The notes beneath the pieces are model-generated. The model did no database searches and was not told where the DNA came from. It worked only from the letters and a program-made list of their open reading frames with translations. This document shows positions 1 to 8,562 of a stretch of DNA of 64,000 bases, in pieces; within the stretch, counting starts at the first letter, position 1, and each line of letters starts with the position of its first letter. A program made the position numbers and the translations under genes. The stretch lies in contig JBOFCM010000047.1 in assembly GCA_051646055.1 (NCBI GenBank), forward strand, positions 1 to 64,000, written 5' to 3'. This DNA comes from JAGNZR01 sp051646055 (GTDB lineage: Bacteria > Fusobacteriota > Fusobacteriia > Fusobacteriales > Fusobacteriaceae).

Positions 1-118
1 TAACATTAACATAAGACTCAATAGCTAAATTCTTAGCTATTACACTAGCAGGTAATACTTCCTTATCTTGAATCTTAGTTAGTACGTGATTGATTACAGT
101 TTTCTTATGGTATCCCAT
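1..118 (-). CDS. Partial small early protein
   Basis: A leftward reading frame starts at ATG 116-118 and runs off the left edge, so only its first 39 residues are seen (it begins MGYHKKTVINHV). The visible part is basic and helical in character. It is the third of a run of short leftward genes and is probably an early protein. I do not recognise the family. Confidence 0.5.
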   Translation of the reverse strand, partial: MGYHKKTVINHVLTKIQDKEVLPASVIAKNLAIESYVNV

Positions 119-144
119 TATAGTTATCCTTATTGGTTAAGTTC

Positions 145-324
145 TTAGTAAGCAATATCAATGATTACACCATCTTCATTGAAGATGAATTGAGCACCAG
201 TTGTATTGTGCAAGTGAGTCATTAGGTCAGTTAACCTAGCCATAGAGAACTCAGCTTTAAGTGAGCCAATTACTTGGAACATGAACCAGTTAAATTGATA
301 ACCTTGCATGTTGAATGTTTGCAT
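145..324 (-). CDS. Small early protein, 59 aa, paralogue of the next gene
   Basis: ATG at 322-324 reads 59 codons to TAA at 145-147. It begins MQTFNMQGYQFNWFMFQVIG. The 63-residue protein encoded at 338-529 starts with the same pattern (M-x-x-F-x-x-Q-G-x-x-F, then an Ile-Gly pair), and both starts sit behind the same stretch, TAGGACTAACATC, directly before ATG. The shared leader and N-terminus argue for a tandem duplication and for real translation of both. Function unknown; likely a small host-directed early protein by position. Confidence 0.6.
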   Translation of the reverse strand: MQTFNMQGYQFNWFMFQVIGSLKAEFSMARLTDLMTHLHNTTGAQFIFNEDGVIIDIAY

Positions 325-337
325 GATGTTAGTCCTA

Positions 338-529
338 TTAATCGAGATTGGTTTGGAAGATGAAGTCTACGATTACATCATCAATGATATGAGGCTTTAG
401 ATATGTATTGGCTTCGATACTAGCTAATGCAGTATCTACAGATGAGGTATTAAATATTCTCATGTAGCCAATGATTTCATTGAAGCCTGTACAAGAGAAC
501 TTATGTCCTTGTAAATGGAATACAGTCAT
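338..529 (-). CDS. Small early protein, 63 aa, paralogue of the preceding gene
   Basis: A 63-residue leftward frame with ATG at 527-529, preceded by TAGGACTAACATC, the same initiation region as the gene at 145-324. The N-terminus (MTVFHLQGHKF) matches that paralogue, while the rest has diverged and ends in an acidic, hydrophobic tail. It lies about 100 nt downstream of the promoter-like hairpin at 632-646, so both are probably expressed early. No family recognised. Confidence 0.6.
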   Translation of the reverse strand: MTVFHLQGHKFSCTGFNEIIGYMRIFNTSSVDTALASIEANTYLKPHIIDDVIVDFIFQTNLD

Positions 530-631
530 GATGTTAGTCCTAATTTGATTAGTGAATAGTTCCAGTGTTAAAGCGGTAGCTTTGATAAGTGTGGATGATT
601 GTTAGGATCTAGTTTAGAAAATTCATATTCA

Positions 632-646
632 ATTGCCGAAGGCAAT
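632..646 (-). promoter_or_regulatory. Hairpin promoter candidate (virion RNAP type)
   Basis: A 6-bp stem (ATTGCC/GGCAAT) encloses the loop GAA on the + strand, which would be the template strand for leftward transcription. In the leftward direction the hairpin is followed by TGAATATGA, similar to the block after the hairpins at 42920, 49156, 60916 and 61585. N4 virion RNA polymerase promoters are small DNA hairpins with 3-base loops. A start near 628 would transcribe the two small early genes at 145-529. Confidence 0.6.
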
Positions 647-845
647 GAATTAAGTGAATAGAGTACATGGTAGCTATAGATTCACAGTAGAATTAGGGTT
701 AGTAAATAGTTTGGAATAAACTTGTATCAACACACTGGATTTACAGGTAAATCCCTTAGAGCTTCGTACAGAGAGTTTTAGGACTATGTATGTATATACA
801 GTAGACTGACTATCCAATGTGTAGTGTGTAATGTGTATTGTGTAT

Positions 846-880
846 AAAAAGATTTAGCCCACTCCAATAGGAGTGAGCTA
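846..880 (-). terminator. Rho-independent terminator
   Basis: Read leftward, an 11-bp stem with one G-T pair (855-865 with 870-880) and loop TATT is followed by a short T-rich run (complement of 846-850). It closes the gene at 892-1110. Confidence 0.7.
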
Positions 881-891
881 ATTGATCTTGT

Positions 892-1110
892 TTATTCTTG
901 TTCTTCAGCTTCCAGCTTTTTCTTCAGCTGCTTGATGCGAGACTGAGCTGTCATGGTTTCTTCAATCTTGAATGCTTCAGCGTTGACCTCTACTACTTCA
1001 GATACATGCTTAGCTGAGTTAGAGAGGATGCCCATGCATTCCAGCATAGTGATGATTACTTGGAACAGAGTAGTGATAGCCAGTGATGCAGTAGCGAATA
1101 ATGCTTTCAT
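892..1110 (-). CDS. Small membrane protein with charged coiled-coil tail
   Basis: A 72-residue protein. Residues 3-30 form one hydrophobic segment that could be a membrane anchor or signal sequence, and residues 45-72 are charged and likely form a coiled coil (IKQLKKKLEAEEQE). A Shine-Dalgarno-like TGGAGTACTAAC precedes ATG 1108-1110, and a terminator follows. It is the leftward gene closest to the proposed genome end, so it may be the first early gene. The topology would suit a small inner-membrane effector. Function not recognised. Confidence 0.6.
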   Translation of the reverse strand: MKALFATASLAITTLFQVIITMLECMGILSNSAKHVSEVVEVNAEAFKIEETMTAQSRIKQLKKKLEAEEQE

Positions 1111-1407
1111 GTTAGTACTCCAATAGATATAGATAGATTAAGTATGGATGATAGTTATCCATGTATTGAGCGTAGCTCATGTTGTTATTAGTTATTAAAG
1201 GGGTAGGTAGTCTAGGTATACGCTAGTGGAAGATAGGGGGGGGGGATGCTTCGTCTCTAGGGATTCGAGAGTGTAAGTACTACACTCATACTAAATTTTG
1301 CAAAAATCCCTAATGGATTTCATTTTATTGCATAAAATATTGTGAACTAAGTTAATGCTTAGAAACTGATAGTATGTATTATGGATTTACAAGGAGGTTC
1401 ACTTCTC

Positions 1408-1422
1408 ATGGATGAGAGTTAA
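1408..1422 (+). other. Four-codon minigene behind a strong ribosome binding site
   Basis: AAGGAGG at 1391-1397 is the strongest ribosome-binding sequence in this area, ten bases before an ATG that reads only Met-Asp-Glu-Ser-stop. A terminator follows 17 nt later. It could be a leader peptide, a relic, or a chance match. Confidence 0.3.
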
Positions 1423-1438
1423 CTTATCTACATAAACT

Positions 1439-1466
1439 AGGAGACTTAAAGAGTCTCCTTTTTTAT
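1439..1466 (+). terminator. Rho-independent terminator before the late genes
   Basis: A perfect 8-bp stem (AGGAGACT/AGTCTCCT), loop TAAAG, then TTTTTTA. It would insulate the terminase genes from any rightward transcript crossing the end junction. Confidence 0.85.
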
Positions 1467-1527
1467 TTGGTTCAATCCTATCTATTATCTTACTATATCT
1501 ACTCTATCGGATAAGTGAGGTATCACC

Positions 1528-2205
1528 ATGTTAACTGTAACTGATCTAATTGAAGTAGTTCCTAAACAGCATAAATCTAAGATTACTCAAGATTTTGTAG
1601 ATACTGTTAATGGAATGATTGCAGACCCTCAAATGGGGGAAGTCTATACAGAAAACATCATCACCTACTCTAAGGTTTTACAAGAGGGTAGGTTCAAACT
1701 TAATGACTATTTTAATGCTGTAATGTTTATCTCATATAAGACTATGGGTATGAGCAGTATGGCTGCTTATCAAAAGGTATTCCCCCAGAAATGTAGGGAT
1801 ATGATGGCTAGAGGTGTATCCACTAAGGACATGTCTGCTTATGCCAGTACCTATAACAAAACCAAGTTAGTTACTCTTATTTATGAACAAACTCTTATCC
1901 CTGACTACATCATGTATGCATCAGTTAGGCATAGAGCTATTGCTGCACAAGCTAACTTACTTAACTCCCAGAATGAGCATGTAGTACAGAAGGCTGCTGA
2001 TAGTTTGATGAATCACCTTAAAGCTCCTGAGTCTGCTAAGTTGAATGTGGAAGTTAGTGCTAAAGATACAGGTATTATCCAAGAGTTGAGTAATGCCCTG
2101 GCTACTCTATCCCAGAAGCAAGCTAATCTTATTGGTTCAGGGCAGATGAATGTGAAGGAAGTAGCTCATAGTGAAATCTTGGAGAAAGTAAATGAGCCAG
2201 ACTGA
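1528..2205 (+). CDS. Terminase small subunit (probable)
   Basis: A 225-residue, mostly helical protein encoded directly upstream of the large terminase and overlapping it by 14 bp, which is the usual place for the DNA-recognition subunit of the packaging motor. The region around residues 70-95 (YKTMGMSSMAAYQKVFP) resembles a helix-turn-helix module of the kind small terminases use, and the C-terminal third is charged and may form the oligomer. ATG 1528 has GAGGT seven bases upstream. The assignment rests mainly on position and size; sequence motifs alone would not settle it. Confidence 0.7.
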   Translation: MLTVTDLIEVVPKQHKSKITQDFVDTVNGMIADPQMGEVYTENIITYSKVLQEGRFKLNDYFNAVMFISYKTMGMSSMAAYQKVFPQKCRDMMARGVSTKDMSAYASTYNKTKLVTLIYEQTLIPDYIMYASVRHRAIAAQANLLNSQNEHVVQKAADSLMNHLKAPESAKLNVEVSAKDTGIIQELSNALATLSQKQANLIGSGQMNVKEVAHSEILEKVNEPD

Positions 2206-3805
2206 TTTAGAAACAGAACTGACAGTAATTGCTAAGAGTGTTGAAGACTATCTAAATGAAGTTAACTACACAGATATTAATGATTATGTGCCTAGCGAGT
2301 TTGCCCTTACTTTAGTTAACTTGATTAAGTTGATTGAAGGCCCTGACCTAGAGAATAAGACCCCACCAGTTCACTTAAGAATGTTGGATAACTTTATTGC
2401 TGATGGTTTGGATACTATCAATCTATGCCACCGGGGTATTGCAAAGACTACCTTGGTTGAATACTTGATTTGGTATCTGGCTATCTTCAATGAGTTACCT
2501 AACTTTGGTTCAGTACCTTATGCATTGTATGTCTCTGACTCAATGGATAACGGTATCAAGAGAATGAGGAAGTCATTAGAGAACAGATGGAATAGAAGTA
2601 AGTTCTTACAACAGTATATTCCCAAAATTTATATCACGGATGCTAGATGGGAATTTAGGAATAAAGATGGGGGTATCTTTGTTGTTACAGGGCATGGTGC
2701 AAAGACTGGTGTTCGTGGTACGAGAGAGAATAACTCCCGTCCGGTTCTTGCTTTATTGGATGACTTGCTTAGTGATGATGATGCTCGTTCCCCGACTGTT
2801 ATCGCTGCTATAGAAGAAACTGTCTATAACGCTATTGAATTTGCCTTACACCCAAGTAGAAGAAAGGTGATTTGGAATGGTACTCCCTTCCATGCTGGAG
2901 ATCCATTGTATAAAGCAGTTGAATCAGGGGCATGGGCAGTAAACGTTTACCCAGTATGTGAACAGTTCCCTTGTAGAAGAGAAGAGTTCAGAGGTAGTTG
3001 GGAAGATCGTTTTACCTATGATGCCATCATGAAGACATATAAGAAGATGAAGGGATTGGGTAAGTTAGATGCATTTAACCAAGAACTTATGCTTCGTATT
3101 ATGTCTGATGAAGATAGAATTATTGATGATACAGACATTCAATGGTTTGAAAGAAAAGATGTTATTAATAGTTTAGGTAGCTACAACATCTATATAACTA
3201 CAGACTTTGCTACCAGTGAAAAGACTAGTGCTGACTATTCTGTAATATCAGTATGGGCTTTGAATAGTAAAGGTTATTGGTTCTGGATTGATGGAGTATG
3301 TAAACGTCAATTGATGGATAAGAATATTGATGACTTATTCAGATTGGTTCAGATCTACAAGCCCCAATCAGTTGGTATAGAAGTTACTGGGCAACAAGGT
3401 GGTTTCATCCCTTGGTTACAAAAAGAGATGATGCAGAAGAAGATTTGGTTTGATATTGCTTCTGAGAATAATTCAGGTAAGCCCGGAATTAGACCAACTA
3501 ACCAGAAGTTCACTAGATTCTTAACTGTTGTTCCTTGGTTTAAGCAAAGACAGTTTTTCTTTCCTAAAGAGTTAGAAAATCATGAAACTATGATTGAAGC
3601 TATGGATGAGTTAAGACTTGTTGCTAGGGGTGGATTTAAGAGTAAGCACGATGACTTTATTGATACAATCTCTATGTTATCCCTGTTAAAAACTTGGAAA
3701 CCATCTGATGATGATGTACCTCTTTCTTACAATGATAGAAGTGGTATGTGGGAAGAGGATGATTCGTTTAGTTCATCCAGTGCTTTGGAGGCATATGTCG
3801 TATGA
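2192..3805 (+). CDS. Terminase large subunit (packaging ATPase/nuclease)
   Basis: A 537-residue motor protein that pumps DNA into the prohead and cuts it. The ATPase half shows a Walker A-like CHRGIAKTT at 79-87 and a Walker B VLALLDDL at 185-192. The C-terminal nuclease half has the expected acidic residues of an RNase H-like fold: D338 in TTDFA, E397 in IEVTG, and D487-D488 in KHDDFIDT. Length and motif order match N4 gp68-type terminases. It overlaps the small subunit upstream by 14 bp and the next gene by 4 bp (ATGA), indicating coupled translation. Confidence 0.95.
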   Translation: MSQTDLETELTVIAKSVEDYLNEVNYTDINDYVPSEFALTLVNLIKLIEGPDLENKTPPVHLRMLDNFIADGLDTINLCHRGIAKTTLVEYLIWYLAIFNELPNFGSVPYALYVSDSMDNGIKRMRKSLENRWNRSKFLQQYIPKIYITDARWEFRNKDGGIFVVTGHGAKTGVRGTRENNSRPVLALLDDLLSDDDARSPTVIAAIEETVYNAIEFALHPSRRKVIWNGTPFHAGDPLYKAVESGAWAVNVYPVCEQFPCRREEFRGSWEDRFTYDAIMKTYKKMKGLGKLDAFNQELMLRIMSDEDRIIDDTDIQWFERKDVINSLGSYNIYITTDFATSEKTSADYSVISVWALNSKGYWFWIDGVCKRQLMDKNIDDLFRLVQIYKPQSVGIEVTGQQGGFIPWLQKEMMQKKIWFDIASENNSGKPGIRPTNQKFTRFLTVVPWFKQRQFFFPKELENHETMIEAMDELRLVARGGFKSKHDDFIDTISMLSLLKTWKPSDDDVPLSYNDRSGMWEEDDSFSSSSALEAYVV

Positions 3806-4491
3806 CTTTAGATGATTTATTGTTTCAGTTAGCTAATGGTGAGTTGAGAACTCACCCTTGGGCTATGGATGGGTACTTTAATGAGAATACTGTGAATAAA
3901 GTAGTAGCAGCTATTAATACTGCTATTACAGAGGTATATACTCGGTTCCCTTTACTTACTAAAGAATTGGTATTACTTCAGCATTCAGGATTAACAGAGT
4001 ATCTGTTAGAACCAAGATTTGCAGTAACTGATCCAACTGAAGTACCTATTAAATATATTGATGATTCTAAGTATGAACCTTTTACAGGTAACTTACTTAG
4101 GATTGAAGCAGTATATGATGAGATTGGGGATGAGTTAGCTATGAATAACACTCATAGTTGTAAGGTGTTCTTCACCCCTGCCCCTAATATTATTGAGATT
4201 CCTAACCCAGTAGATACTAATGCTTTGTTCGTTACTTATAGAACTAGACCACCATTGGTAACTAAAGATACCACTTACCTAGATATCCCTGCTCAAGCAT
4301 TACCATTGATTATGGCTTATGTTGGTTTCAGGGCATATGCAGCAAGTAGTGATCAGAACCAAGCTCAATTGAGTATGGTGAACTACCAGAAGTATGAGTT
4401 GATGTGTGCAAACCTTACCGTTAAAGGTATGGATAATGAGTACAACACTACTAACCCTAATTGCAAAGCTGAGAGAAGAGGTTGGGTTTAA
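3802..4491 (+). CDS. Tail-tube / head-tail connector protein (N4 gp67-like by position)
   Basis: A 229-residue protein encoded right after the large terminase with a 4-bp overlap. In N4 the gene beside the terminase encodes gp67, the tail-tube protein that attaches to the portal; size and place agree. The sequence mixes helices (NKVVAAINTAITEVYTRFP, 31-49) with a beta-rich middle, as in connector/gp11-like proteins. There is no diagnostic motif, so the call is inference from gene order. It ends TAATG, sharing its last base with the next start. Confidence 0.6.
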   Translation: MTLDDLLFQLANGELRTHPWAMDGYFNENTVNKVVAAINTAITEVYTRFPLLTKELVLLQHSGLTEYLLEPRFAVTDPTEVPIKYIDDSKYEPFTGNLLRIEAVYDEIGDELAMNNTHSCKVFFTPAPNIIEIPNPVDTNALFVTYRTRPPLVTKDTTYLDIPAQALPLIMAYVGFRAYAASSDQNQAQLSMVNYQKYELMCANLTVKGMDNEYNTTNPNCKAERRGWV

Positions 4492-6884
4492 TGAAAATAC
4501 CTACTAAGAGAATGAATTGCTCTACCACTACTAACTCAGTAAGTCCGGGTAAGTCATGTGCTGATGCTGTTGATTACTATATCAATACTGACTTTGACAT
4601 TGTTAAGTTAGTTGCTGAGAACATTTCTGAAATTAAGAAAGTAGCATCTCTTATTGGTTCAGAATCTGATACGTTCTTTGAAGTTTTGGCTAAGTATTTA
4701 GGCCATAACATTATTGGTTCGTTTGAACAGGGTTTTACCATCAATAAAGTGGGGGAATACGCTACTTTTGAGGGTGAAATTTACTACTGTAATTCAGTAA
4801 TCCCTTACACTATGCCGGCAGGTTCTAAACCAAATAGGGACTTTACTAAAGGTTATAGGGGATCTGTACCGGATTGGAATGAATTTGATAAAGCTTTGCT
4901 TAAATTTGCAGGAATGGACGAACTTTCCATCCCAGATACTGAATCTAGAGGCTTCAGATTAGAAGCTTTACGTAGAATGGGTGTATCTAGAGGTTGGCAA
5001 GTTGGGGTAACTATTCTTGATACAGCTTCATTAGTTCGTTTTGGTAAATATGACTACGAAGTATTGAAGATTCCTGCAACCATGGGAATAACTCCTGAAG
5101 GGGATCCAAACTTTAAAAGATTTACAGTTAATCCCGCTGATGTAGTACCGGGTATTGTAGATTTAGTTAAAGGATACAGAGATGAAGCTTTAGCTGCTTC
5201 TGCATCTTCTTCAGCTTCTGCACTAGCCTCTGCTACTTCTGCGGATCAATCCAATGAAGCTAAGAACATTGCTATCAATGCTGCGCAAACTTCTACTGAA
5301 AACTTGATCAAAGTAGTAGAAGGTGTGATTGAAGTTAATAAGTCAGTAGTTGCTGCTAAGCTAAGTGAAGCTAATGCAGCTAATTCAGCTAAAGAGGCTG
5401 ATGCTAGTGCTACCCTTGCAGGCAAACATGCAAATGATGCTGATATTGATAGAATCAATGCAGAGAGAGCTGCTGCTGGATCAGAAAATAATGCTCAAGT
5501 AGCTATTGCTGCTAAAGATGCTGCTATTGTTTCTGCTGAGAAAGCTAAAGATTCACAGGATATTGCTACTAGTGAACGTATTGAAGTAGAGAGATTGAAA
5601 GCATTAGTTCAAGCTATCTATGACGGTATGATCGGGGGAGTAGTCTATAAAGGTTTGTGGGATCCAACTACTGATACTTACCCAGTAGATAAGAGTGTTA
5701 CTGCTAAATGGGATGTAACTGGAATTGGGGCTGGTACACATACTTTTGATGGTAAAGATTGGGCTAATGGTGACATTCTTTATTATGAAAAAGCTACAGA
5801 TACCTATTATCAAATCCACGGTAATTTTGGTGTTATCTCCGTAGATGGTAGAGCTGGTGCAGTATCTCTGGAAGATAAATACTTAAAGCTAATTGGTGGT
5901 GAAATTACTGGTTCACTATCTATTGTTGGATTGACCTCTACTGAAACTTTTAAAGTTTATAAGCCTGGAACCATTGGTGTAACAGTTAAAAGTAACCCTA
6001 ATTATTTAGAACTTATTCCTCTTAACTTAGATGGTACTGAAGCAACAGATAGAAGATTCTCTATTGGTCTAGATGAAATTGTACCTAGAACCCAAGTGAG
6101 AGTAGCTGTTCCCGGTGCAGAACCTAAAGTTATTGCTCATAGAACTGATGGGGTATCTGATATCTCTATTGGTTTTATGGATCGTGATGGGGTACTTACT
6201 AGGTTAGGTAAAAGAGTTGATGGTAAGTTTGCTTATTCTGATTCTGATAGTTTAACAGGTGATAGTGCATCTGTTATTTACTCTACCACTAATAAACCAA
6301 GCCCTAATGACCTTAATGCTGTAGACCGTAATGGGGACACCATTATTGGTAAAATCTCCCATACTCATACTGGTTCAGTGAAGTTACCTTCAGGTACTAC
6401 AGAACAGAGAGATGGGGTAGAGGCAGGTAACATTAGATTCAATATTGATGATCAATCCTTTGAAGGTAGTAATGGTTTCGGCTGGGCACCTATTGGTTCA
6501 GGTAAGATTCAATACACTATCTATACTTCTGAGTTTCAGATTGTTAAAGGTAAAGGTCATTTAGTTGATACTCGTATTGCCGGGATTATTGCAACTTTAC
6601 CTGTAGATCCTAAACATGATGACTTCATTGTTATTGGTGACTTATCTGGCAAAGCTGATGTAAACCCAATTCGTATTAAAGGATTTAATGGCCATGATCT
6701 ACTGTTAGACCGTATCAACTGTGTACTGACTATTACTTATGTAAGGGATCATTGGGCAATCACTGATGGTGTAGGTGAAAGTGGTTCAGCTAACTTGAAA
6801 GAATTCACCAAAAGATTAAGTGATTTAGAAAAACAAGTAGAAGCTAATAATGATTTAGCTTTTGTATATGGTTTGATTCTCTAA
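4491..6884 (+). CDS. Tail fibre / adsorption protein
   Basis: A 797-residue fibre. The start is ATG 4491, overlapping the previous stop (TAATG); a TTG nine bases upstream is open but lacks reason. Residues 22-50 (CADAVDYY..TDFDIVKLVAE) recur in the fibre encoded at 11817, marking a shared particle-anchoring domain. Residues 235-375 are Ala/Ser-rich with regular hydrophobic spacing, typical of a triple coiled-coil shaft as in T7-type fibres. Beta-rich modules follow and the protein ends in a short helix plus tip (LKEFTKRLSDLEKQVEANND). It is the first gene of the fibre cassette and could be the main appendage protein. Confidence 0.8.
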   Translation: MKIPTKRMNCSTTTNSVSPGKSCADAVDYYINTDFDIVKLVAENISEIKKVASLIGSESDTFFEVLAKYLGHNIIGSFEQGFTINKVGEYATFEGEIYYCNSVIPYTMPAGSKPNRDFTKGYRGSVPDWNEFDKALLKFAGMDELSIPDTESRGFRLEALRRMGVSRGWQVGVTILDTASLVRFGKYDYEVLKIPATMGITPEGDPNFKRFTVNPADVVPGIVDLVKGYRDEALAASASSSASALASATSADQSNEAKNIAINAAQTSTENLIKVVEGVIEVNKSVVAAKLSEANAANSAKEADASATLAGKHANDADIDRINAERAAAGSENNAQVAIAAKDAAIVSAEKAKDSQDIATSERIEVERLKALVQAIYDGMIGGVVYKGLWDPTTDTYPVDKSVTAKWDVTGIGAGTHTFDGKDWANGDILYYEKATDTYYQIHGNFGVISVDGRAGAVSLEDKYLKLIGGEITGSLSIVGLTSTETFKVYKPGTIGVTVKSNPNYLELIPLNLDGTEATDRRFSIGLDEIVPRTQVRVAVPGAEPKVIAHRTDGVSDISIGFMDRDGVLTRLGKRVDGKFAYSDSDSLTGDSASVIYSTTNKPSPNDLNAVDRNGDTIIGKISHTHTGSVKLPSGTTEQRDGVEAGNIRFNIDDQSFEGSNGFGWAPIGSGKIQYTIYTSEFQIVKGKGHLVDTRIAGIIATLPVDPKHDDFIVIGDLSGKADVNPIRIKGFNGHDLLLDRINCVLTITYVRDHWAITDGVGESGSANLKEFTKRLSDLEKQVEANNDLAFVYGLIL

Positions 6885-6893
6885 GAGGATTTT

Positions 6894-7247
6894 ATGGGAT
6901 TACTAAATAATGCTATTAGTGCGGCTGTAGGTACAGCCGCTACCACTGTTTACACTACCCCTAATAACAAGAATGGTATTTTAATTGGGGGTAACATTGC
7001 CAATATCGTTAATGAAATTATCTATGTGGATATTGTTCTTAAACGAGGTGGTACTTCTATCCATATTCTTAAAGGGTTAGTTATTCCACCTAACACTTCT
7101 TTTTCTTTCTCAGGTCAAGAGCAGAAGTTAGTGCTTAGTCCAACTGATGAAGTTGTAGTTAGCTCATCTGTTGCTGCTTCTGCTGATGTATGGCTTAGTT
7201 TGTCTGAGATGGATGGTGCAGTTAATAACTATAAGTTGGAGGCATGA
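6894..7247 (+). CDS. Small beta-rich virion/fibre accessory protein
   Basis: A 117-residue protein with repeated beta-strand character and no charged helices, of the type often found as a small beta-sandwich cap or joint in phage tails (NGILIGGNIANIV, then IYVDIVLKRGG). It sits between two fibre genes, preceded by AGAGGATTTT, and its TGA overlaps the start of the next gene. Probably a structural adaptor or tip; no enzyme motif is visible. Confidence 0.6.
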   Translation: MGLLNNAISAAVGTAATTVYTTPNNKNGILIGGNIANIVNEIIYVDIVLKRGGTSIHILKGLVIPPNTSFSFSGQEQKLVLSPTDEVVVSSSVAASADVWLSLSEMDGAVNNYKLEA

Positions 7248-8560
7248 TGGGTTACTTAAATTATGATCCTATCCAATCAGTAGTAGAAGTAAACAAAGGT
7301 GTATCCGTGGGAACTATTGTAGAGTTCCCTTATAACACCATTGGTTCGGGGTATTTGTATTGTGATGGAAGCCAGTTTGATGAAACTATTCATGTAGAGC
7401 TTTATAAGTTCTTAGGTACTAATAGAACTCCTATAGTTAATCATGAGTATCGTATTGGTGATGTTAAATGGTTTCCTAAACGAGCACACATAGATCCTGA
7501 TTTTGTCCCAGCTGATGGGCAGCTTTTAAATCGTTCGGATTATCCTGATGTTACCCCATTGTTTGAGGGCGATTTGGTTCATCAAGTAAATGATGATTTG
7601 TTTAGTAATCATCCTGAGAATCGTGGCCATTGGATGTCCGGTTTGCCTGATGTATTCCGTGTACCGGATATGAATGGTAAAACTCAGAATACAAAAGGTT
7701 CTGTATTCATTCGTGGCGATGGGCTTAACTCAGCTCAATCAGGGATTATTCAAGGAGATGCCATTCGGAATATTACAGGCCGTTTTAGAACTGCGTATGC
7801 CGAAATCTACAATATCATAGAAGCACATGATGGGGCTTTCACTGCTGTTGATAGAGATGTTACTCGAATCATGGATGGTGGAAGGCTTTCTAACGATTAT
7901 GGGCAGAACACAAATACAAGAAAAGAAAATACTCTCTTTGATGCTTCTCGTGTAGTACCAACTGCTAATGAAAACAGATCATTAAATTTAGCTGGTTGTT
8001 GGGGAGTAAGAGTTAAACAATCTACTGTATTTGCTATCAAAGCTTATGGTTCAGTAGATAATGAAGGTAACTTTGATCTTGATGCTTTAGCTCAAGAAAA
8101 TGTTAAGTTAAAAGCTGATATTGCTAAGTTGAAAGATAAACCTATCATTTCATTAAATGGCAATACTAATGAAAGTGTATCTTCACCAAATGGGGTTTTA
8201 ATTCCCCAATATGCTATGGTTTTTAATGAAGGGTTTGCTTATAACGCCTCTGCCGGGACAGTAACTGTACCTAAAGCAGGGGTTTACCGTATTCAGTTTT
8301 CTTACACTACTCGTGATGGAGCACCAACATCAACAAGTAACTCAACAGCTGCTATATTTGTAAACGGTGCTAAACACACTGTAGCAGCAAATTATTATCA
8401 GCCCTCCACAACAGCAACAACAATTACTACAGCTTCCTGTGAGCTTATGTTTCGTTTGAATAAGGGTGATGTCATTAGATTTGAAGTTCAAGCAGTAAAT
8501 GGGACACAAACAATAATGTGGTCCCCTGGTCAATTTAACTGCGAATATATTAAGGAGTAA
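7247..8560 (+). CDS. Tail collar-domain fibre with C1q-like tip
   Basis: A 437-residue protein. I chose the second of two adjacent ATGs (7247) because GGAGG is only one base from the first, and because the next gene's protein also begins MGYL. Residues ~18-60 carry a phage collar signature (GTIVEFPYN, then YLYCDGSQF), and a second divergent copy follows at ~65-165 (GDVKWFPKRA ... VPADGQLL ... FRVPDMNG ... FIRGDG). The last ~130 residues match the C1q/TNF-like jelly-roll pattern (FNEGFAYNASAGTVTVPKAG VYRI), a trimeric binding fold, so this is a good receptor-binding candidate. Confidence 0.8.
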   Translation: MGYLNYDPIQSVVEVNKGVSVGTIVEFPYNTIGSGYLYCDGSQFDETIHVELYKFLGTNRTPIVNHEYRIGDVKWFPKRAHIDPDFVPADGQLLNRSDYPDVTPLFEGDLVHQVNDDLFSNHPENRGHWMSGLPDVFRVPDMNGKTQNTKGSVFIRGDGLNSAQSGIIQGDAIRNITGRFRTAYAEIYNIIEAHDGAFTAVDRDVTRIMDGGRLSNDYGQNTNTRKENTLFDASRVVPTANENRSLNLAGCWGVRVKQSTVFAIKAYGSVDNEGNFDLDALAQENVKLKADIAKLKDKPIISLNGNTNESVSSPNGVLIPQYAMVFNEGFAYNASAGTVTVPKAGVYRIQFSYTTRDGAPTSTSNSTAAIFVNGAKHTVAANYYQPSTTATTITTASCELMFRLNKGDVIRFEVQAVNGTQTIMWSPGQFNCEYIKE

Positions 8561-8562
8561 TC

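Larger units (their letters stand above)
530..891. other. Non-coding stretch upstream of the early genes
   Basis: No convincing gene was found here on either strand. It contains the promoter-like hairpin at 632-646 that faces the leftward genes, and the terminator of the 892-1110 gene at 846-880. The rest is AT-rich with runs of short TGTGTA-like repeats around 815-845. Confidence 0.6.
1111..1527. other. Non-coding divergent region, probable genome-end junction
   Basis: There is no substantial gene between the leftward early genes and the rightward terminase genes. The stretch has a run of ten G at 1236-1245, a minigene at 1408-1422 and a terminator at 1439-1466. In N4 the terminase end and the early end are the two ends of a linear genome with direct terminal repeats; seeing both side by side suggests this assembly is joined across the ends. 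The exact repeat borders cannot be read from one copy. Confidence 0.45.

Noticed and set aside
1167..1179. Small hairpin TGAGC-GTA-GCTCA near the 72-aa gene as a promoter
   Set aside because: The 3-base loop has a pyrimidine at its centre and the stem is only 5 bp; the context after it (ATACATGG) matches only partly.
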